Below are positions 56,301 through 64,000 of a stretch of 64,000 bases of DNA, in pieces (the first letter of the stretch is position 1; each line of letters begins with the position of its first letter). The translations under genes and the position numbers were made by a program. The stretch lies in the NCBI RefSeq assembly GCF_000744655.1, contig NZ_JQMJ01000003.1, positions 496,001 through 560,000 on the forward strand, given 5' to 3'. The notes under the pieces are model-generated. The model did not search any database. It was not told the DNA's origin and was given only the letters and a program-made list of their open reading frames with translations. The DNA comes from Streptacidiphilus rugosus AM-16 (GTDB taxonomy: Bacteria > Actinomycetota > Actinomycetes > Streptomycetales > Streptomycetaceae).

Positions 56301-56623
56301 AGGGCGCGCGGGACGCCGCGCGCACCCGCCTGCGGGACGCGGCGGCGGCGATCCCCGGCCGCCACAACCTGCCGTACTACGGCTCGCTCGCGGCGCCCGC
56401 GGCGGAACTGGCCTTCGGCGACGGCCGGTTCGAGACGGCGGCCGAGCTGTGCGGCGTCGCGGTCCTGCTGGACCCCCTGGGCGGCGAGCCCTCCGTCGCC
56501 CGCATCGCCGCGCGCCTCCGCGAACGCCTCGGGTCTGCCGGCTACGACACGTCCTTCACCAAGGGCGCCACCCGCGACCCCCGCGACGCCGTCGACTTCC
56601 TCCGCCTCTGGCTCGACACCTAG
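53381..56623 (+). CDS. SARP-type regulator with NB-ARC and TPR-like domains (AfsR-like)
   Basis: A 1080-aa transcription factor. The OmpR-like DNA-binding domain is residues 1-95 (VRFGILGTTQAWTDHGDELA, then EPPGNVGNALQSQVSRLRGAL, GGYRIA). The bacterial transcriptional activation domain follows (about 97-245). The NB-ARC ATPase (about 300-560) has Walker A GPGGTGKTRLALEAA, Walker B DLLLVLDNCEQIV and GLPLAIELAAARLRLLTP. A helical TPR-like region reaches the end. A 46-bp palindromic repeat is embedded in frame in the linker (about residues 262-277). GTG 53381 gives the usual family start; ATG 53363 is possible. The MFS exporter gene downstream may be a target. Confidence 0.92.
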   Translation: MRFGILGTTQAWTDHGDELALGGPGRRALLALLLLDAGRTVSTERLVDGLYGEEPPGNVGNALQSQVSRLRGALRPVGVAVEGGPGGYRIATAPDEVDAHAFARLVAEGQTGWGRGDAEAAFTALTAALALWRGEPLSDVGGAPFAAGQVVRLAELRLGAVEARAEAGLALGRERELIAELRAAVAEEPLRERLSALLMRALYAAGRQADALAVFASVRETLADTLGADPGPELAELHVAVLRADPALRAPEAPKAQAAAPEARSQSASREASGDLAPAPRPQASPPPVPRPLTSFVGREPELAGLAHALGAARLVTLTGPGGTGKTRLALEAAARYATDSRTACFVDLSRVGDEAALVPALLGALGVREGGVIGPGGPGGDPAARLAPALSRRGDLLLVLDNCEQIVAEVAALAEGLLAACPELRILATSREALAVPGELVRPLDPLPAAEALRLFAERAAAVRPGFAAEAPAEGDAVAEICRRLDGLPLAIELAAARLRLLTPRQIADRLDDRFRLLTGGSRTAQPRQQTLRAVVDWSWDLLPESERTLLRRVSVFSGGWTLAAAEAVCDLGDDTLDLLGALVDKSLVVAYQPDAAGEMRYRMLETVRAYAADQLAAADEQRAQADAHLACFLGFAAEAEPYLRTADQLDWLARLAADNDNLNAALRHAIATDTDSALDLLACLSAYWMLRGLRTEGRAPAQRLLTALGGVIPPAREEQFVLAVMAAISGGMDTPELAGWIDSCRPVMDRLMYAHPLRFPHLIVQWAPFVGVPDDVSMAAQNEAADAVLTDPWYRGLLHTGMGFQYWFVHADAEATEREFALALRDFENQGDRWGMVMSLMELARAIGRRGDREASSRCTDRGLALAGELQSPEDMAELLWSRAELSLVADDLEPAEADLLRAVKLVEPLGVSDNLAQARLGLAEVALRRGRTREARELCAQALASRLVGWASGEWTQASVLLLLARIDLGEGARDAARTRLRDAAAAIPGRHNLPYYGSLAAPAAELAFGDGRFETAAELCGVAVLLDPLGGEPSVARIAARLRERLGSAGYDTSFTKGATRDPRDAVDFLRLWLDT
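54166..54211 (+). repeat. 46-bp palindromic repeat embedded in the SARP coding sequence
   Basis: AGCAAGATCGCAAAGTGCTT, then CACGTGAAGCATCTGGCGATCTTGCT. It is a degenerate palindrome of the same family as 32953-33000, with centre TTCACGTGAA. It encodes RSQSASREASGDLA without breaking the frame. Confidence 0.85.
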
Positions 56624-56772
56624 TTGCACCTCAGGGCGCGAGGCTCTGCCTATTTCCGACTCCGCCGGGCGGGCGCGGCACCTCTCGACGAGGGGCCGGT
56701 TGCACGATCCAGGGGCGCGGGCGGTGCGCACGCGGTCAGGGGGCGGTCAGGGGTGGCGGTGAAGCTGCATGC

Positions 56773-58355
56773 ATGACCTCGACCGAGCACATCTCCGGAG
56801 CCCGCAAGTGGGGCACCCTCGCCATCTGCTGTGTCGCGTCCCTCGTCCTCGGGATCGACAACACCGTCGTGAACCTCGCGTTCCCGCACCTCGTGCACGA
56901 CATGCACCCCTCCGCCACCCAGCTGCTCTGGATCGCCGACGCCTACGGCTTCGCCCTCGGCGGGCTCGTCATCGTCATGGGGAACCTCGGTGACCGCTTC
57001 GGGCGCAAGCGGCTGCTGTTGCTCGGCGGGGTCGCCTTCGCCCTCGCGTCCGCGCTGACCGCCGAGGCGCCGAGTGCCGGCCTGCTGATCGCGGCGCGTG
57101 CCCTCCAGGGCGTCGCCGCCGCGACGATCATGCCGTCGACGCTGTCGCTGGTGCGCAACGCCTTCACCGACCCGAAGGAGCGCACCATGGCCATGGGCAT
57201 CTCCGGAGGCGTCGCCGCGGGCGGCTTCGCGCTGGGACCGGTCGTCGGTGGGCCGCTGCTCGACCACTTCTGGTGGGGCTCGGTGTTCCTGATCAACATC
57301 CCGGTGATGGCCCTGGTCATCGGCTTCGGCGCCGCCCTGCTCGTGGAGTCGCGCAACCCCGCCCCCAGCCGGATCGACTGGCTGAGCGTGCCGCTCTCCG
57401 CGCTCGGTGTCGTCGGCGTCATCTACGGGCTGAAGACCGCCGCGAGGGACGGACTCGGTCAGTCCTCGGTCTGGCTCTCCGCCGGGATCGGTGCCGCGCT
57501 GCTCGTCGCGTTCGTGGCCCGGCAGCGCCGGATCGCCAACCCCCTCGTCGATGTCGCTCTGCTGCGCGACCGCGGGTTCTCCGGCGCGATCGGGGCCAAC
57601 ACGCTCAGCATCTTCGCCCTCGCCGCCCAGTCGCTGGCCGCCTCGCTCTACTTCCAGGACGTCCGCGGCTACTCCCCGATGGGCACCGGATTCGCACTGC
57701 TGCTCGGCCCGCTGGGGGCGATGGTCACCGGTCCGCTCTGTCCGGTCGCGGTGAAGGCGCTCGGGCGGGCCCGGTCGGTGGGCGTCGGGCTGGCGTTGAT
57801 GGCCGTCTCCTGTTTCGGCTATGTGCTGGTCGGCGTCGACACCAACTACTGGGTGATGGGCGGCGTCATGTTCGTCTCCGGTCTCGGCATCGGGCTGGTC
57901 TTCGGGATCTCCAGTGACACCATGCTCGCCAGCACGCCGAAGGAGCGGGCGGGTGCGGCCAGTGCCGTGGAGTCCACCGGCACCGAGCTCGGTGGCGCGC
58001 TCGGCATCGCGGTGCTGGGCAGCCTGCTGACGGCCGTCTACCGCGACCGGCTCCAGCTGCCCGCCGGGCTCCCGGCGCAGGCCGCGGCCTCGGCGCACGA
58101 GTCCGTCGGCGGTGCGGTCGCCGTCGCCCCGGCCTGCCGGGGCGGCTCGGGGAGGCGCTGACGGCCGGCGCACAGCACGCCTTCGTCGACGGCTTCCACG
58201 CCATCGTGATCGCCGGCGGTGCGGTGCTGCTGCTCGGCGCGGGTCTGGTGGTCCGTCGGCTGCGCGGGGTCCCCGCAGTGATCGAGGACCGGCCGGGGGC
58301 GGAGGGCAGCAGCGCCGAACCGGCAGCCGTCCCCGCTGCCGCCCAGGTCGCCTGA
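56773..58355 (+). CDS. MFS drug/metabolite exporter (EmrB/QacA type), apparent frameshift near its 3' end
   Basis: A proton-driven exporter of the 14-segment DHA2 class. SLVLGIDNTVVNLAFPHLVH is the segment-1 motif. GNLGDRFGRKRLLLLGG is motif A. ARALQGVAAATIMPSTLSLV and GPVVGGPLLDHFWWGSVFLI (motif C region) follow. The first frame stops at 58161 after VAVAPACRGGSGRR, but the next frame continues with GRLGEALTAGAQHAFVDGFH and the last membrane segment (AIVIAGGAVLLLGAGLVVRR) to TGA 58355. One missing G in CCCCGG near 58130 explains this. Corrected length is about 527 aa. It follows the SARP gene by 149 bp, in the same direction. Confidence 0.85.
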
Positions 58356-58371
58356 GCACCGACCGCGGCGA

Positions 58372-58406
58372 GGCCCGGTGACCCCCAGTCGGGGGGTCGC
58401 CGGGCC
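58372..58406. terminator. Terminator hairpin after the MFS gene
   Basis: The 15-bp stem GGCCCGGTGACCCCC / GGGGGTCGCCGGGCC (one wobble) with a 5-base loop. Confidence 0.7.
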
Positions 58407-58461
58407 CCGCGGGTTTCGTCTGCCAGGCGTGGTCAAAGCGTCCAAGCGGCGCTAAGGTCCC

Positions 58462-58983
58462 GTGCTTGTGCAGAGAACAACGACGGGGCTCGCGAACGCC
58501 GAGCCGGGGGCGGTCGGACCCCCCGATCGGCGGGTCCCTGCCCGCCCGGTCTTCGTCGACGCGAGCGGGCGACGGCAGCGGCGGGTGCGCAGGCTCGGCC
58601 GGCTCCTCGTGGTGCCCGCGCTGGCCTATGTCGCACTGCTGATCAGTTCGGTGCTGGGCGGGCCCACCGTCAACAGCCCCTATCTGCCACTGCCCCTCGC
58701 CCCCAGGGCCTCCCACGCGCCGGTCGCCGATCCGACGGCCACGGCCGGCCCCGGGAAGGGCGTCCACCCGACCCCGGACCGCAGCGGCGCGAACGCGCAG
58801 CCGGGCACCGGCGGAGCTTCAGGTTCCGGCGCCGGCACGGGGACCCAGCCCACGCCGGGGACCTCGGCCGCGAGCTCCGCCCCCGGGGCGACGAGCACCG
58901 CCACCACGGTCGCGCACGGGCACAGCACCCACACCGCGGCCCCGCCAGGATCCACCCACGTACATCCCACCAAGAAGGCCTGA
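58462..58983 (+). CDS. Single-pass membrane protein with disordered outer tail
   Basis: A 173-aa protein from GTG 58462 (GTG 58468 is also possible). A basic cytoplasmic start (RRQRRVRRLGR) precedes one membrane segment (LLVVPALAYVALLISSVLGG). About 100 residues of Gly/Ser/Thr/Pro-rich outer tail follow and end in a His-rich stretch (AHGHSTHTAAPPGSTHVHP). Its stop is 11 bases from the deacetylase/synthase gene, so the two are probably one operon. It may help place or regulate the polysaccharide synthase. No family is recognised. Confidence 0.75.
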   Translation: MLVQRTTTGLANAEPGAVGPPDRRVPARPVFVDASGRRQRRVRRLGRLLVVPALAYVALLISSVLGGPTVNSPYLPLPLAPRASHAPVADPTATAGPGKGVHPTPDRSGANAQPGTGGASGSGAGTGTQPTPGTSAASSAPGATSTATTVAHGHSTHTAAPPGSTHVHPTKKA

Positions 58984-58994
58984 GCGTACGCACG

Positions 58995-61337
58995 ATGAGC
59001 TCCAACAGGCGCAGGTCCCGACGCCGGCGTCGCGGCTCCGGCCGTGAGCTGCCGCTGCGCACGCACTGGCTGCTGCTCGGCACGCTCGCGGTGACGCTGA
59101 CGCTCGCGCTGCTCATCGAGGGATACACCCAGCACATGTTCGGCAGTACGCCGGACGGTGCAGGGCTCACCCAGGGGCCCTCCGGCCAGGTCCCGAACGC
59201 GATATCCCACGGCGGGCCGGTGATCTCCGCCTCGGGCGCGACCCCGCGCACCACCCGGCCGCGGCCCGGCACGGTCGCGCTGACCTTCGACGACGGCCCC
59301 GACCCGACATGGACCCCGCAGATCCTCGAGGTGCTGCGCCGGCACGGCGTGCACGCGACCTTCTTCGTCATCGGCGAGAACGTCACCGCCCATCCCGACC
59401 TCACCCGCCAGATCGTCGCCGACGGCAACGAGCTCGGCGTGCACACCTTCACCCACCCCAACCTCGGCCTGATCCCGGCCTGGCAGCGCACGCTGCAGTT
59501 GCGTGAGACGCAGCTGGCCATCGCCGGGGCGACCGGGCGGACCACGACGCTGCTGCGTCCGCCCTACTCGGCCGGCAACGACTCGCTCGACGACGCCGAC
59601 TGGGCGGCCATCCGGCAGGCCGGCAGCGAGGGCTACCTCACCGTCCTCACCACCCAGGACACCGAGGACTGGCAGCGCCCCGGCGTCCTGCGGATCGTCG
59701 ACAACGGCACGGTCCACGGCCGCGCCGGACAGATCGTGCTGATGCACGACGCGGGCGGCGACCGCTCGGAGTCGGTGGCGGCGCTCGACGCGCTGCTGAC
59801 GGACTACCAGCGTCGCGGCCTGACCGTGGGCACGGTCAGCGCCACCACCGGTCTGTCGTCCCCGATGCAGCCGGCCGCCGCGAGGGACCACTGGATGGGC
59901 CTTGCGCTGATCTGGGCGCTGCTGCTGAGCCACTGGCTGCTGGCCGTCATCGGCTGGTGCATGTACGCGGCGGGCGGGCTCAGCGTGCTGCGCGCCGTGA
60001 TCAGCGTCGTCGCCGCGCGACGTCACAAGAGGTGGACCCGGTACGCCTGGGGCGACCCGGTCACCGAGCCGGCCACGGTCATCGTGCCCGCCTACAACGA
60101 GAGCGCGGGCATCGAGGCGGCGGTGCGCTCGCTGGTCGCCTCGGACCATCCGGTCGAGATCATCGTGGTGGACGACGGCTCCACCGACGGCACCGCGGAT
60201 CTGGTCGAGTCGCTCGGCCTGCCGGGCGTCAGGGTGATCCGCCAGCAGAACGCCGGTAAGCCCGCCGCGCTGAACACCGGCATCGCGGCGGCCTCCTTCG
60301 ACCTGCTGGTCATGGTCGACGGCGACACGGTCTTCGAACCCGACGCGGTCCGCCGGCTGATCCAGCCCTTCGCCGAGCCGCACGTGGGCGCGGTGTCGGG
60401 CAACGCCAAGGTGGTCAACCGCGGCGGCCTGCTCGGCCGTTGGCAGCACATCGAGTACGTGGTCGGCTTCAACCTGGACCGTAGGCTCTTCGACCTGGCC
60501 GAATGCATGCCCACCGTCCCCGGCGCGGTCGGCGCGTTCCGCCGGGAGGCGCTGGAACGGGCCGGCGGCGTCTCCGACGCGACGCTGGCGGAGGACACCG
60601 ACCTCACCATGGCGCTGTGCCGGGACGGTTGGCGGGTGGTCTACGAGGAGCAGGCCGTCGCCTGGACCGAGGCCCCGGCGTCGCTGGGGGCGCTGTGGCG
60701 GCAGCGCTACCGCTGGTGCTACGGAACGATGCAGGCGATGTGGAAGCACCGCGGCGCGTTGCTCCAGGGCGGCGCGGCGGGCAAGCTGGGCCGCCGCGGC
60801 CTCGGCTACCTGCTGCTCTTCCAGGTGCTGCTGCCGCTGCTGGCGCCGGTGGTGGACATCTTCGCGCTCTACGGGCTGGTCTTCCTGAACCCCTGGTACG
60901 TGCTGGCACTGTGGTGCGGCTTCCTGCTGCTGCAACTGCTGATGGGGCTCTACGCCTTCCGCCTGGACGGCGAGCGCCCCGGTCCGCTGTGGAGCCTGCC
61001 GCTGCAGCAGTTCGTCTACCGGCAGCTGATGTACCTGGTGGTGATCCAGTCCGCGATCACGGCGCTGGCCGGCGTCCGCCTGCGCTGGCAGCGGATGGAA
61101 CGCTACGGCTCCCTCCAGGCCCCGGCGACCCCGGCCTCCACCGCCACCCACCCCGCCGCGGCCACCGCCCTCACCAACATCCCGATCCCCGCCCACGCCC
61201 TCCCGCCCGAACCGCCCCTCGCTGACGCCTGGGTCTCCGAGGCCTACGCCGCCGAGCGCCTCGGCCACGAGTACGAGCAGCCCAACTACCCGTACACCCA
61301 GTACGACTACCGCGACCAGCAGAACGCAGGCCGCTGA
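58995..61337 (+). CDS. Bifunctional polysaccharide deacetylase / GT2 glycosyltransferase
   Basis: A 780-aa membrane enzyme joining two activities usually split between PgaB and PgaC. An N-terminal membrane segment (LLLGTLAVTLTLALLIEG) leads to an extracellular NodB deacetylase domain (about residues 90-280: VALTFDDGPDPTW, GVHTFTHPN, RPPYSAGN, VLMHDAGGDRS). After a second membrane segment comes a processive GT2 domain (about 350-580: VIVPAYNESAGIE, VVDDGSTDGT, VMVDGDTVFEPDA, ALAEDTDLTM-type Asp, QRYRW) and two to four membrane segments. It should make and partly deacetylate a beta-linked amino-sugar polymer. The Tyr-rich C-terminal tail (YEQPNYPYTQYDYRDQQ) is distinctive. Confidence 0.92.
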   Translation: MSSNRRRSRRRRRGSGRELPLRTHWLLLGTLAVTLTLALLIEGYTQHMFGSTPDGAGLTQGPSGQVPNAISHGGPVISASGATPRTTRPRPGTVALTFDDGPDPTWTPQILEVLRRHGVHATFFVIGENVTAHPDLTRQIVADGNELGVHTFTHPNLGLIPAWQRTLQLRETQLAIAGATGRTTTLLRPPYSAGNDSLDDADWAAIRQAGSEGYLTVLTTQDTEDWQRPGVLRIVDNGTVHGRAGQIVLMHDAGGDRSESVAALDALLTDYQRRGLTVGTVSATTGLSSPMQPAAARDHWMGLALIWALLLSHWLLAVIGWCMYAAGGLSVLRAVISVVAARRHKRWTRYAWGDPVTEPATVIVPAYNESAGIEAAVRSLVASDHPVEIIVVDDGSTDGTADLVESLGLPGVRVIRQQNAGKPAALNTGIAAASFDLLVMVDGDTVFEPDAVRRLIQPFAEPHVGAVSGNAKVVNRGGLLGRWQHIEYVVGFNLDRRLFDLAECMPTVPGAVGAFRREALERAGGVSDATLAEDTDLTMALCRDGWRVVYEEQAVAWTEAPASLGALWRQRYRWCYGTMQAMWKHRGALLQGGAAGKLGRRGLGYLLLFQVLLPLLAPVVDIFALYGLVFLNPWYVLALWCGFLLLQLLMGLYAFRLDGERPGPLWSLPLQQFVYRQLMYLVVIQSAITALAGVRLRWQRMERYGSLQAPATPASTATHPAAATALTNIPIPAHALPPEPPLADAWVSEAYAAERLGHEYEQPNYPYTQYDYRDQQNAGR

Positions 61338-61372
61338 CCGCGCCCGCGCGCGCGTTCGAGGGGGAGGGCCGG

Positions 61373-61975
61373 ATGCGACCCTTGCTGCTGCTCGACGTGG
61401 ACGGACCGTTGAACCCGTTCGGCGCGATGCCCGACGACCGCCCCGAGGGCTACCTGGCGCACCGGCTGATGCCGCCCAGCTGGGAGGCGGCCGAGCGGGC
61501 CAGGCTGCGTGCCTGGGGCCGCCCGGAGCGGTCGCCGACCCCGCTGCCGGTCTGGCTGAACCCCGCGCACGGGCCGCGGCTGTCGGCCCTGCCGTACGAG
61601 CTGGTCTGGGCGACGACCTGGGAGGCGGAGGCCAACGACTTCATCGCCCCGCTGATCGGCCTGCCCGAGCTGCCGTTCGTCCCGTGGCCGGGCCGGCGCC
61701 CGGAGTCGCGCCCGGAGCCGGGCGGGAAGCCGCACTGGAAGACGCCCGGACTGGTGGCCTGGGCCGCAGGGCGCCCGTTCGCCTGGGTGGACGACGAGAT
61801 CACCCCGGCGGACCGGGCCTGGGTGGCCGCCCACCACGGCGCCCCGGCCCTGCTCCTCCGCATCGACCCGAACCACGGTCTCCGGGCGGAGGACTTCACC
61901 GCGCTGGAAGCCTGGGCGTCGGCCCTCGGCCGACCGGCCTCCGCCGCGGGGTCGGCCGGGCCGTCCGAGGGGTGA
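61373..61975 (+). CDS. HAD-like hypothetical protein
   Basis: A 200-aa protein with a HAD-type start LLLLDVDGPLNPFG and a later acidic motif AWVDDEITPADRAWVAAHH, separated by VWATTWEAEANDFI. This is the motif set of the HAD proteins of unknown function common in Streptomyces (related to the Swiss-Army-Knife RNA-repair HAD group). Catalytic Asp residues of motifs I and IV are visible; no substrate can be assigned. The ATG at 61373 follows GAGGGGGAGGG. Confidence 0.82.
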   Translation: MRPLLLLDVDGPLNPFGAMPDDRPEGYLAHRLMPPSWEAAERARLRAWGRPERSPTPLPVWLNPAHGPRLSALPYELVWATTWEAEANDFIAPLIGLPELPFVPWPGRRPESRPEPGGKPHWKTPGLVAWAAGRPFAWVDDEITPADRAWVAAHHGAPALLLRIDPNHGLRAEDFTALEAWASALGRPASAAGSAGPSEG

Positions 61976-61994
61976 GCGCCGCGTCAGGCTCCGC

Positions 61995-62894
61995 TCACCC
62001 CGGCCCCGCCGTCGCGCAGGGGGAGGACGGTGAGGGGGACGGGCCGGGCGGGGTGGGGGTGAAGGGGGTGAGGGTGGTGCCGATGAGGAGGCACTGGGCG
62101 ACGCGGTCCGTCGGTTCCTGGTGGCCGGGGGAGAGGAGCTTGGCCGCGCAGGGGTGTTCGTGGACGGTGATCTCGCCGGCGTCGAGGAGGATGCCGTCGC
62201 CGCCGTGTTCCCGGGCCTGCCGGAGGAGGCGGGTGCGGGCGTCGGCGCGGATGCCGGTGAGGAGGGCCGTCCAGCCGTCGAGTTCCTGGTTGGTGGCGGC
62301 GCGCAGCTGGTCGTGGATCGAGGCGTCCTCGTGGCGCACCCCGATGGAGCGGCCGACCAGCAGGTCCACCGGGACCCAGCCGGCCAGGACGAGCTTGGTG
62401 AGGTCCTCGCCGGGAAGGTGCGAGACGAAGGGCCGGGCGACTGGGCCGGACACGCCGCGTGCCCGGACGGCGGTGCCGCTCGCCTGGAAGTCCATGCCCA
62501 GCGACGCCACCTCCGACGGCGCGATGTTGACCTGGACGCCCACCACTCCGTGCCCACCCAGCGCCGAGCAGGCCGCGCGCAGCCGCTCCAGGGCCCGGCG
62601 GCGCGACCCTTCCAGCACCTGGACCAGGACCTCGCTGGTCGCGCCCGCTCCCGAGAGCCGGATCGGCGCCGGGTCCTTCGGGTTCCTCGGGGCGGTGACG
62701 GAGAGGCGGCAGTCGTAGGCGTGCCAGTTCCAGGTCTCGCCGCTGAGTTCGACGTGGTACGAGCCGGTCCCGCGGACCCGGCCGACCGGGTCGAAGCCCG
62801 CCGCGCGGATCGCGGCGAAGCCGCGCGGCGGCAGTGTCGCCGCCCACGGGCCGGCCACGGCGGCAGGCTCCGGCCGATCCGTCGACTCCGCCAT
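61995..62894 (-). CDS. YbjQ-like (heavy-metal-binding domain) protein
   Basis: A 299-aa protein with two tandem YbjQ-type modules. The first (about residues 55-175) includes VLEGSRRRALERLRAACSAL, then GGHGVVGVQVNIAPSEV. The second (about 185-275) includes GWVPVDLLVGRSIGVRHED, RTRLLRQAREHGGDGIL and EHPCAAKLLSPGHQE. Family members form oligomeric rings of unknown role. No strict metal site can be confirmed here. ATG 62894 is preferred to the longer frame. It is divergent from the LLM oxidoreductase gene. Confidence 0.8.
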   Translation of the reverse strand: MAESTDRPEPAAVAGPWAATLPPRGFAAIRAAGFDPVGRVRGTGSYHVELSGETWNWHAYDCRLSVTAPRNPKDPAPIRLSGAGATSEVLVQVLEGSRRRALERLRAACSALGGHGVVGVQVNIAPSEVASLGMDFQASGTAVRARGVSGPVARPFVSHLPGEDLTKLVLAGWVPVDLLVGRSIGVRHEDASIHDQLRAATNQELDGWTALLTGIRADARTRLLRQAREHGGDGILLDAGEITVHEHPCAAKLLSPGHQEPTDRVAQCLLIGTTLTPFTPTPPGPSPSPSSPCATAGPG

Positions 62895-62989
62895 CGGTCC
62901 CCCCGAACCCGTGCGCCCGCCCCTGCCGTCACACCTTCGCAGGCCCGCCACGACCCGACAAGACATCCCGCTCACGTAGGGTCGATGCC

Positions 62990-63877
62990 ATGCGTCTGAG
63001 CACGGTGATCCTCCCCATCCACCGGTGGAGCGAGGGACAGAAGATCTGGCGACGGGCCGAGGACCTCGGTTTCCACGCCGCCTACACCTACGACCACCTG
63101 TCCTGGCGGTCCTTCCGCGACGAGCCCTGGTTCGGGGCGGTGCCGACGCTGACCGCGGCCGCCACGGCGACCGAGCGGCTGCGGCTGGGGACCTTGGTGA
63201 CCTCGCCGAACTTCCGGCATCCGGTGACGCTGGCCAAGGAGCTGATGAGCGTCGACGACGTCTCCGGCGGTCGGCTGACGGTGGGGATCGGGGTCGGCGG
63301 GGTCGGCTTCGACGCGACCGCGCTCGGGCAGGAGCCGTGGACGCCGCGGGAGCGTGCGGACCGCTTCGACGAGTTCCTGCCGCTCCTGGACGAGCTGCTG
63401 ACGCAGCCGGTCACCACTCGCGAGGGCCGGTACTACTCCGCCGTCGAGGCCAGGAACATCCCCGGTTGCGTCCAGACGCCGCGCGTCCCCTTCTACGTCG
63501 CCGCCACCGGCCCGCGCGGGCTGAAGCTGGCCGCGAAGTACGGCCAGGGCTGGGTCACCTACGGCGATCCGCGCGGCCCGGCCGACGTGCCGGTCGAGCA
63601 GGCCCCCGGGGTGATCGCGCAGCAGATCGAGAAGCTGACCGCCGCCTGCGAGGCGGCCGGGCGGGACGTCGCCACGGTCGAGAAGATGCTGCTGCAGGGC
63701 TCCACCGCGGAGCGGCCGCTGCAGTCGGTGGACGCGTTCGTCGACTGGGCCGGGCGCTACCAGGAGCTCGGCATCGACGAAGTGGTGATCCACTGGCCGG
63801 TGCCTGATTCGATCTTCGAAAACGATCTCGCGGTCTTCGAGCGCATCGCCGTGGAAGGGCTCGCCCAACTGAGCTGA
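62990..63877 (+). CDS. LLM-class (luciferase-like) F420/FMN-dependent oxidoreductase
   Basis: A 295-aa TIM-barrel enzyme. Typical blocks are AEDLGFHAAYTYDHLSWRSF, RLRLGTLVTSPNFRHPVTLA, KELMSVDDVSGGRLTVGIGV, WTPRERADRFDEFLPLL, VPFYVAATGPRGLKLAAKYG and ELGIDEVVIHWPVPD. The VTSPNxRHPxxLAKE pattern is typical of F420-dependent actinobacterial members. The substrate is unknown. ATG 62990 gives the usual short N-terminus. Confidence 0.88.
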   Translation: MRLSTVILPIHRWSEGQKIWRRAEDLGFHAAYTYDHLSWRSFRDEPWFGAVPTLTAAATATERLRLGTLVTSPNFRHPVTLAKELMSVDDVSGGRLTVGIGVGGVGFDATALGQEPWTPRERADRFDEFLPLLDELLTQPVTTREGRYYSAVEARNIPGCVQTPRVPFYVAATGPRGLKLAAKYGQGWVTYGDPRGPADVPVEQAPGVIAQQIEKLTAACEAAGRDVATVEKMLLQGSTAERPLQSVDAFVDWAGRYQELGIDEVVIHWPVPDSIFENDLAVFERIAVEGLAQLS

Positions 63878-63956
63878 CCGCAGCCGACCTGGATTGTTAT
63901 GGTCTGGACAGCAAGCCTGTCAGCAGGGCTTTTGAGTATGTGAGCAGGAGCCCGCG

Positions 63957-64000
63957 TTGATCGAAACCGCGCCGCAGACGGTGCATTTCAACATCCTTGG
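63957..64000 (+). CDS. Start of a further gene, possibly a SARP-type regulator (partial)
   Basis: TTG at 63957 lies 6 bases after AGGAG. The frame reads IETAPQTVHFNILG and runs off the window. The VHFNILG start resembles the first strand of SARP regulators (for example VRFGILG in the 53381 gene), but 14 residues are too few to be sure. Confidence 0.35.
   Translation, partial: MIETAPQTVHFNIL

Overview
The window is high-GC actinobacterial DNA, most likely from a Streptomycetaceae genome (Streptomyces, Kitasatospora or Streptacidiphilus). The evidence is GC-rich third positions, GTG/TTG starts, a fused CydDC exporter, SARP and LuxR regulators, many secreted proteins and a RepSA/TraSA-type integrative element.

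Bases 1-12,216 are accessory DNA and hold a nest of insertion sequences. An IS701-family element (953-4101) has unusually long, perfect 140-bp terminal inverted repeats (TIRs) and 4-bp CTAG target duplications. An IS110-family element (983-2546) sits inside its left TIR. An IS5-family element (4106-5195), which makes its transposase by -1 frameshifting, abuts it and shares the CTAG. Decayed transposase and gene pieces follow. A five-gene operon-like cluster (6622-11861) encodes a small secreted four-cysteine protein, a lipoprotein, an ABC ATPase, an FtsX/MacB-like permease and a second lipoprotein. I cannot assign it to a known system. An IS630 remnant separates it from the next block.

Bases 12,217-18,925 are the core of an actinomycete integrative and conjugative element (AICE): a GntR/UTRA repressor, two small proteins, an FtsK/TraSA-type DNA translocase, a small membrane protein, a RepSA-type initiator, a 57-aa protein and a large serine integrase. 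Its right end lies inside thiC. The last 52 codons of thiC, beginning at the third cysteine of the Fe-S motif, remain at 18926-19081 with their own terminator. No 5' part of thiC is present, so everything to the left may belong to the integrated element.

From about 19,100 the window looks chromosomal: a secreted HExxE-type putative peptidase; two divergent secreted proteins sharing a C-terminal beta-repeat; asd; a membrane protein with an FTSPG-like tail; a PPP-type phosphoesterase; a LacI regulator; a HisC-type aminotransferase; a MacAB-like export cluster (lipoprotein, adaptor, ATPase, permease, DUF5666-like protein) beside an OmpR-type two-component system; cydA-cydB-cydDC behind a Rex-operator-like site; a GAF histidine kinase; a LuxR-type regulator; a small secreted peptide; a CHAP protein with five near-identical 53-residue repeats; a HAD phosphatase; a SARP/NB-ARC regulator; an MFS exporter; a fused polysaccharide deacetylase/GT2 synthase; a HAD-like protein; a YbjQ-like protein; an LLM-class oxidoreductase; and the start of another gene.

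Four reading frames carry single-base discontinuities or stops: the IS701 transposase, the DUF5666-like gene, the MFS gene and the 26.0-26.5 kb ORF. They need read-level checking. A roughly 46-48 bp palindrome family with a parS-like centre occurs both between genes (32953) and inside a coding sequence (54166).
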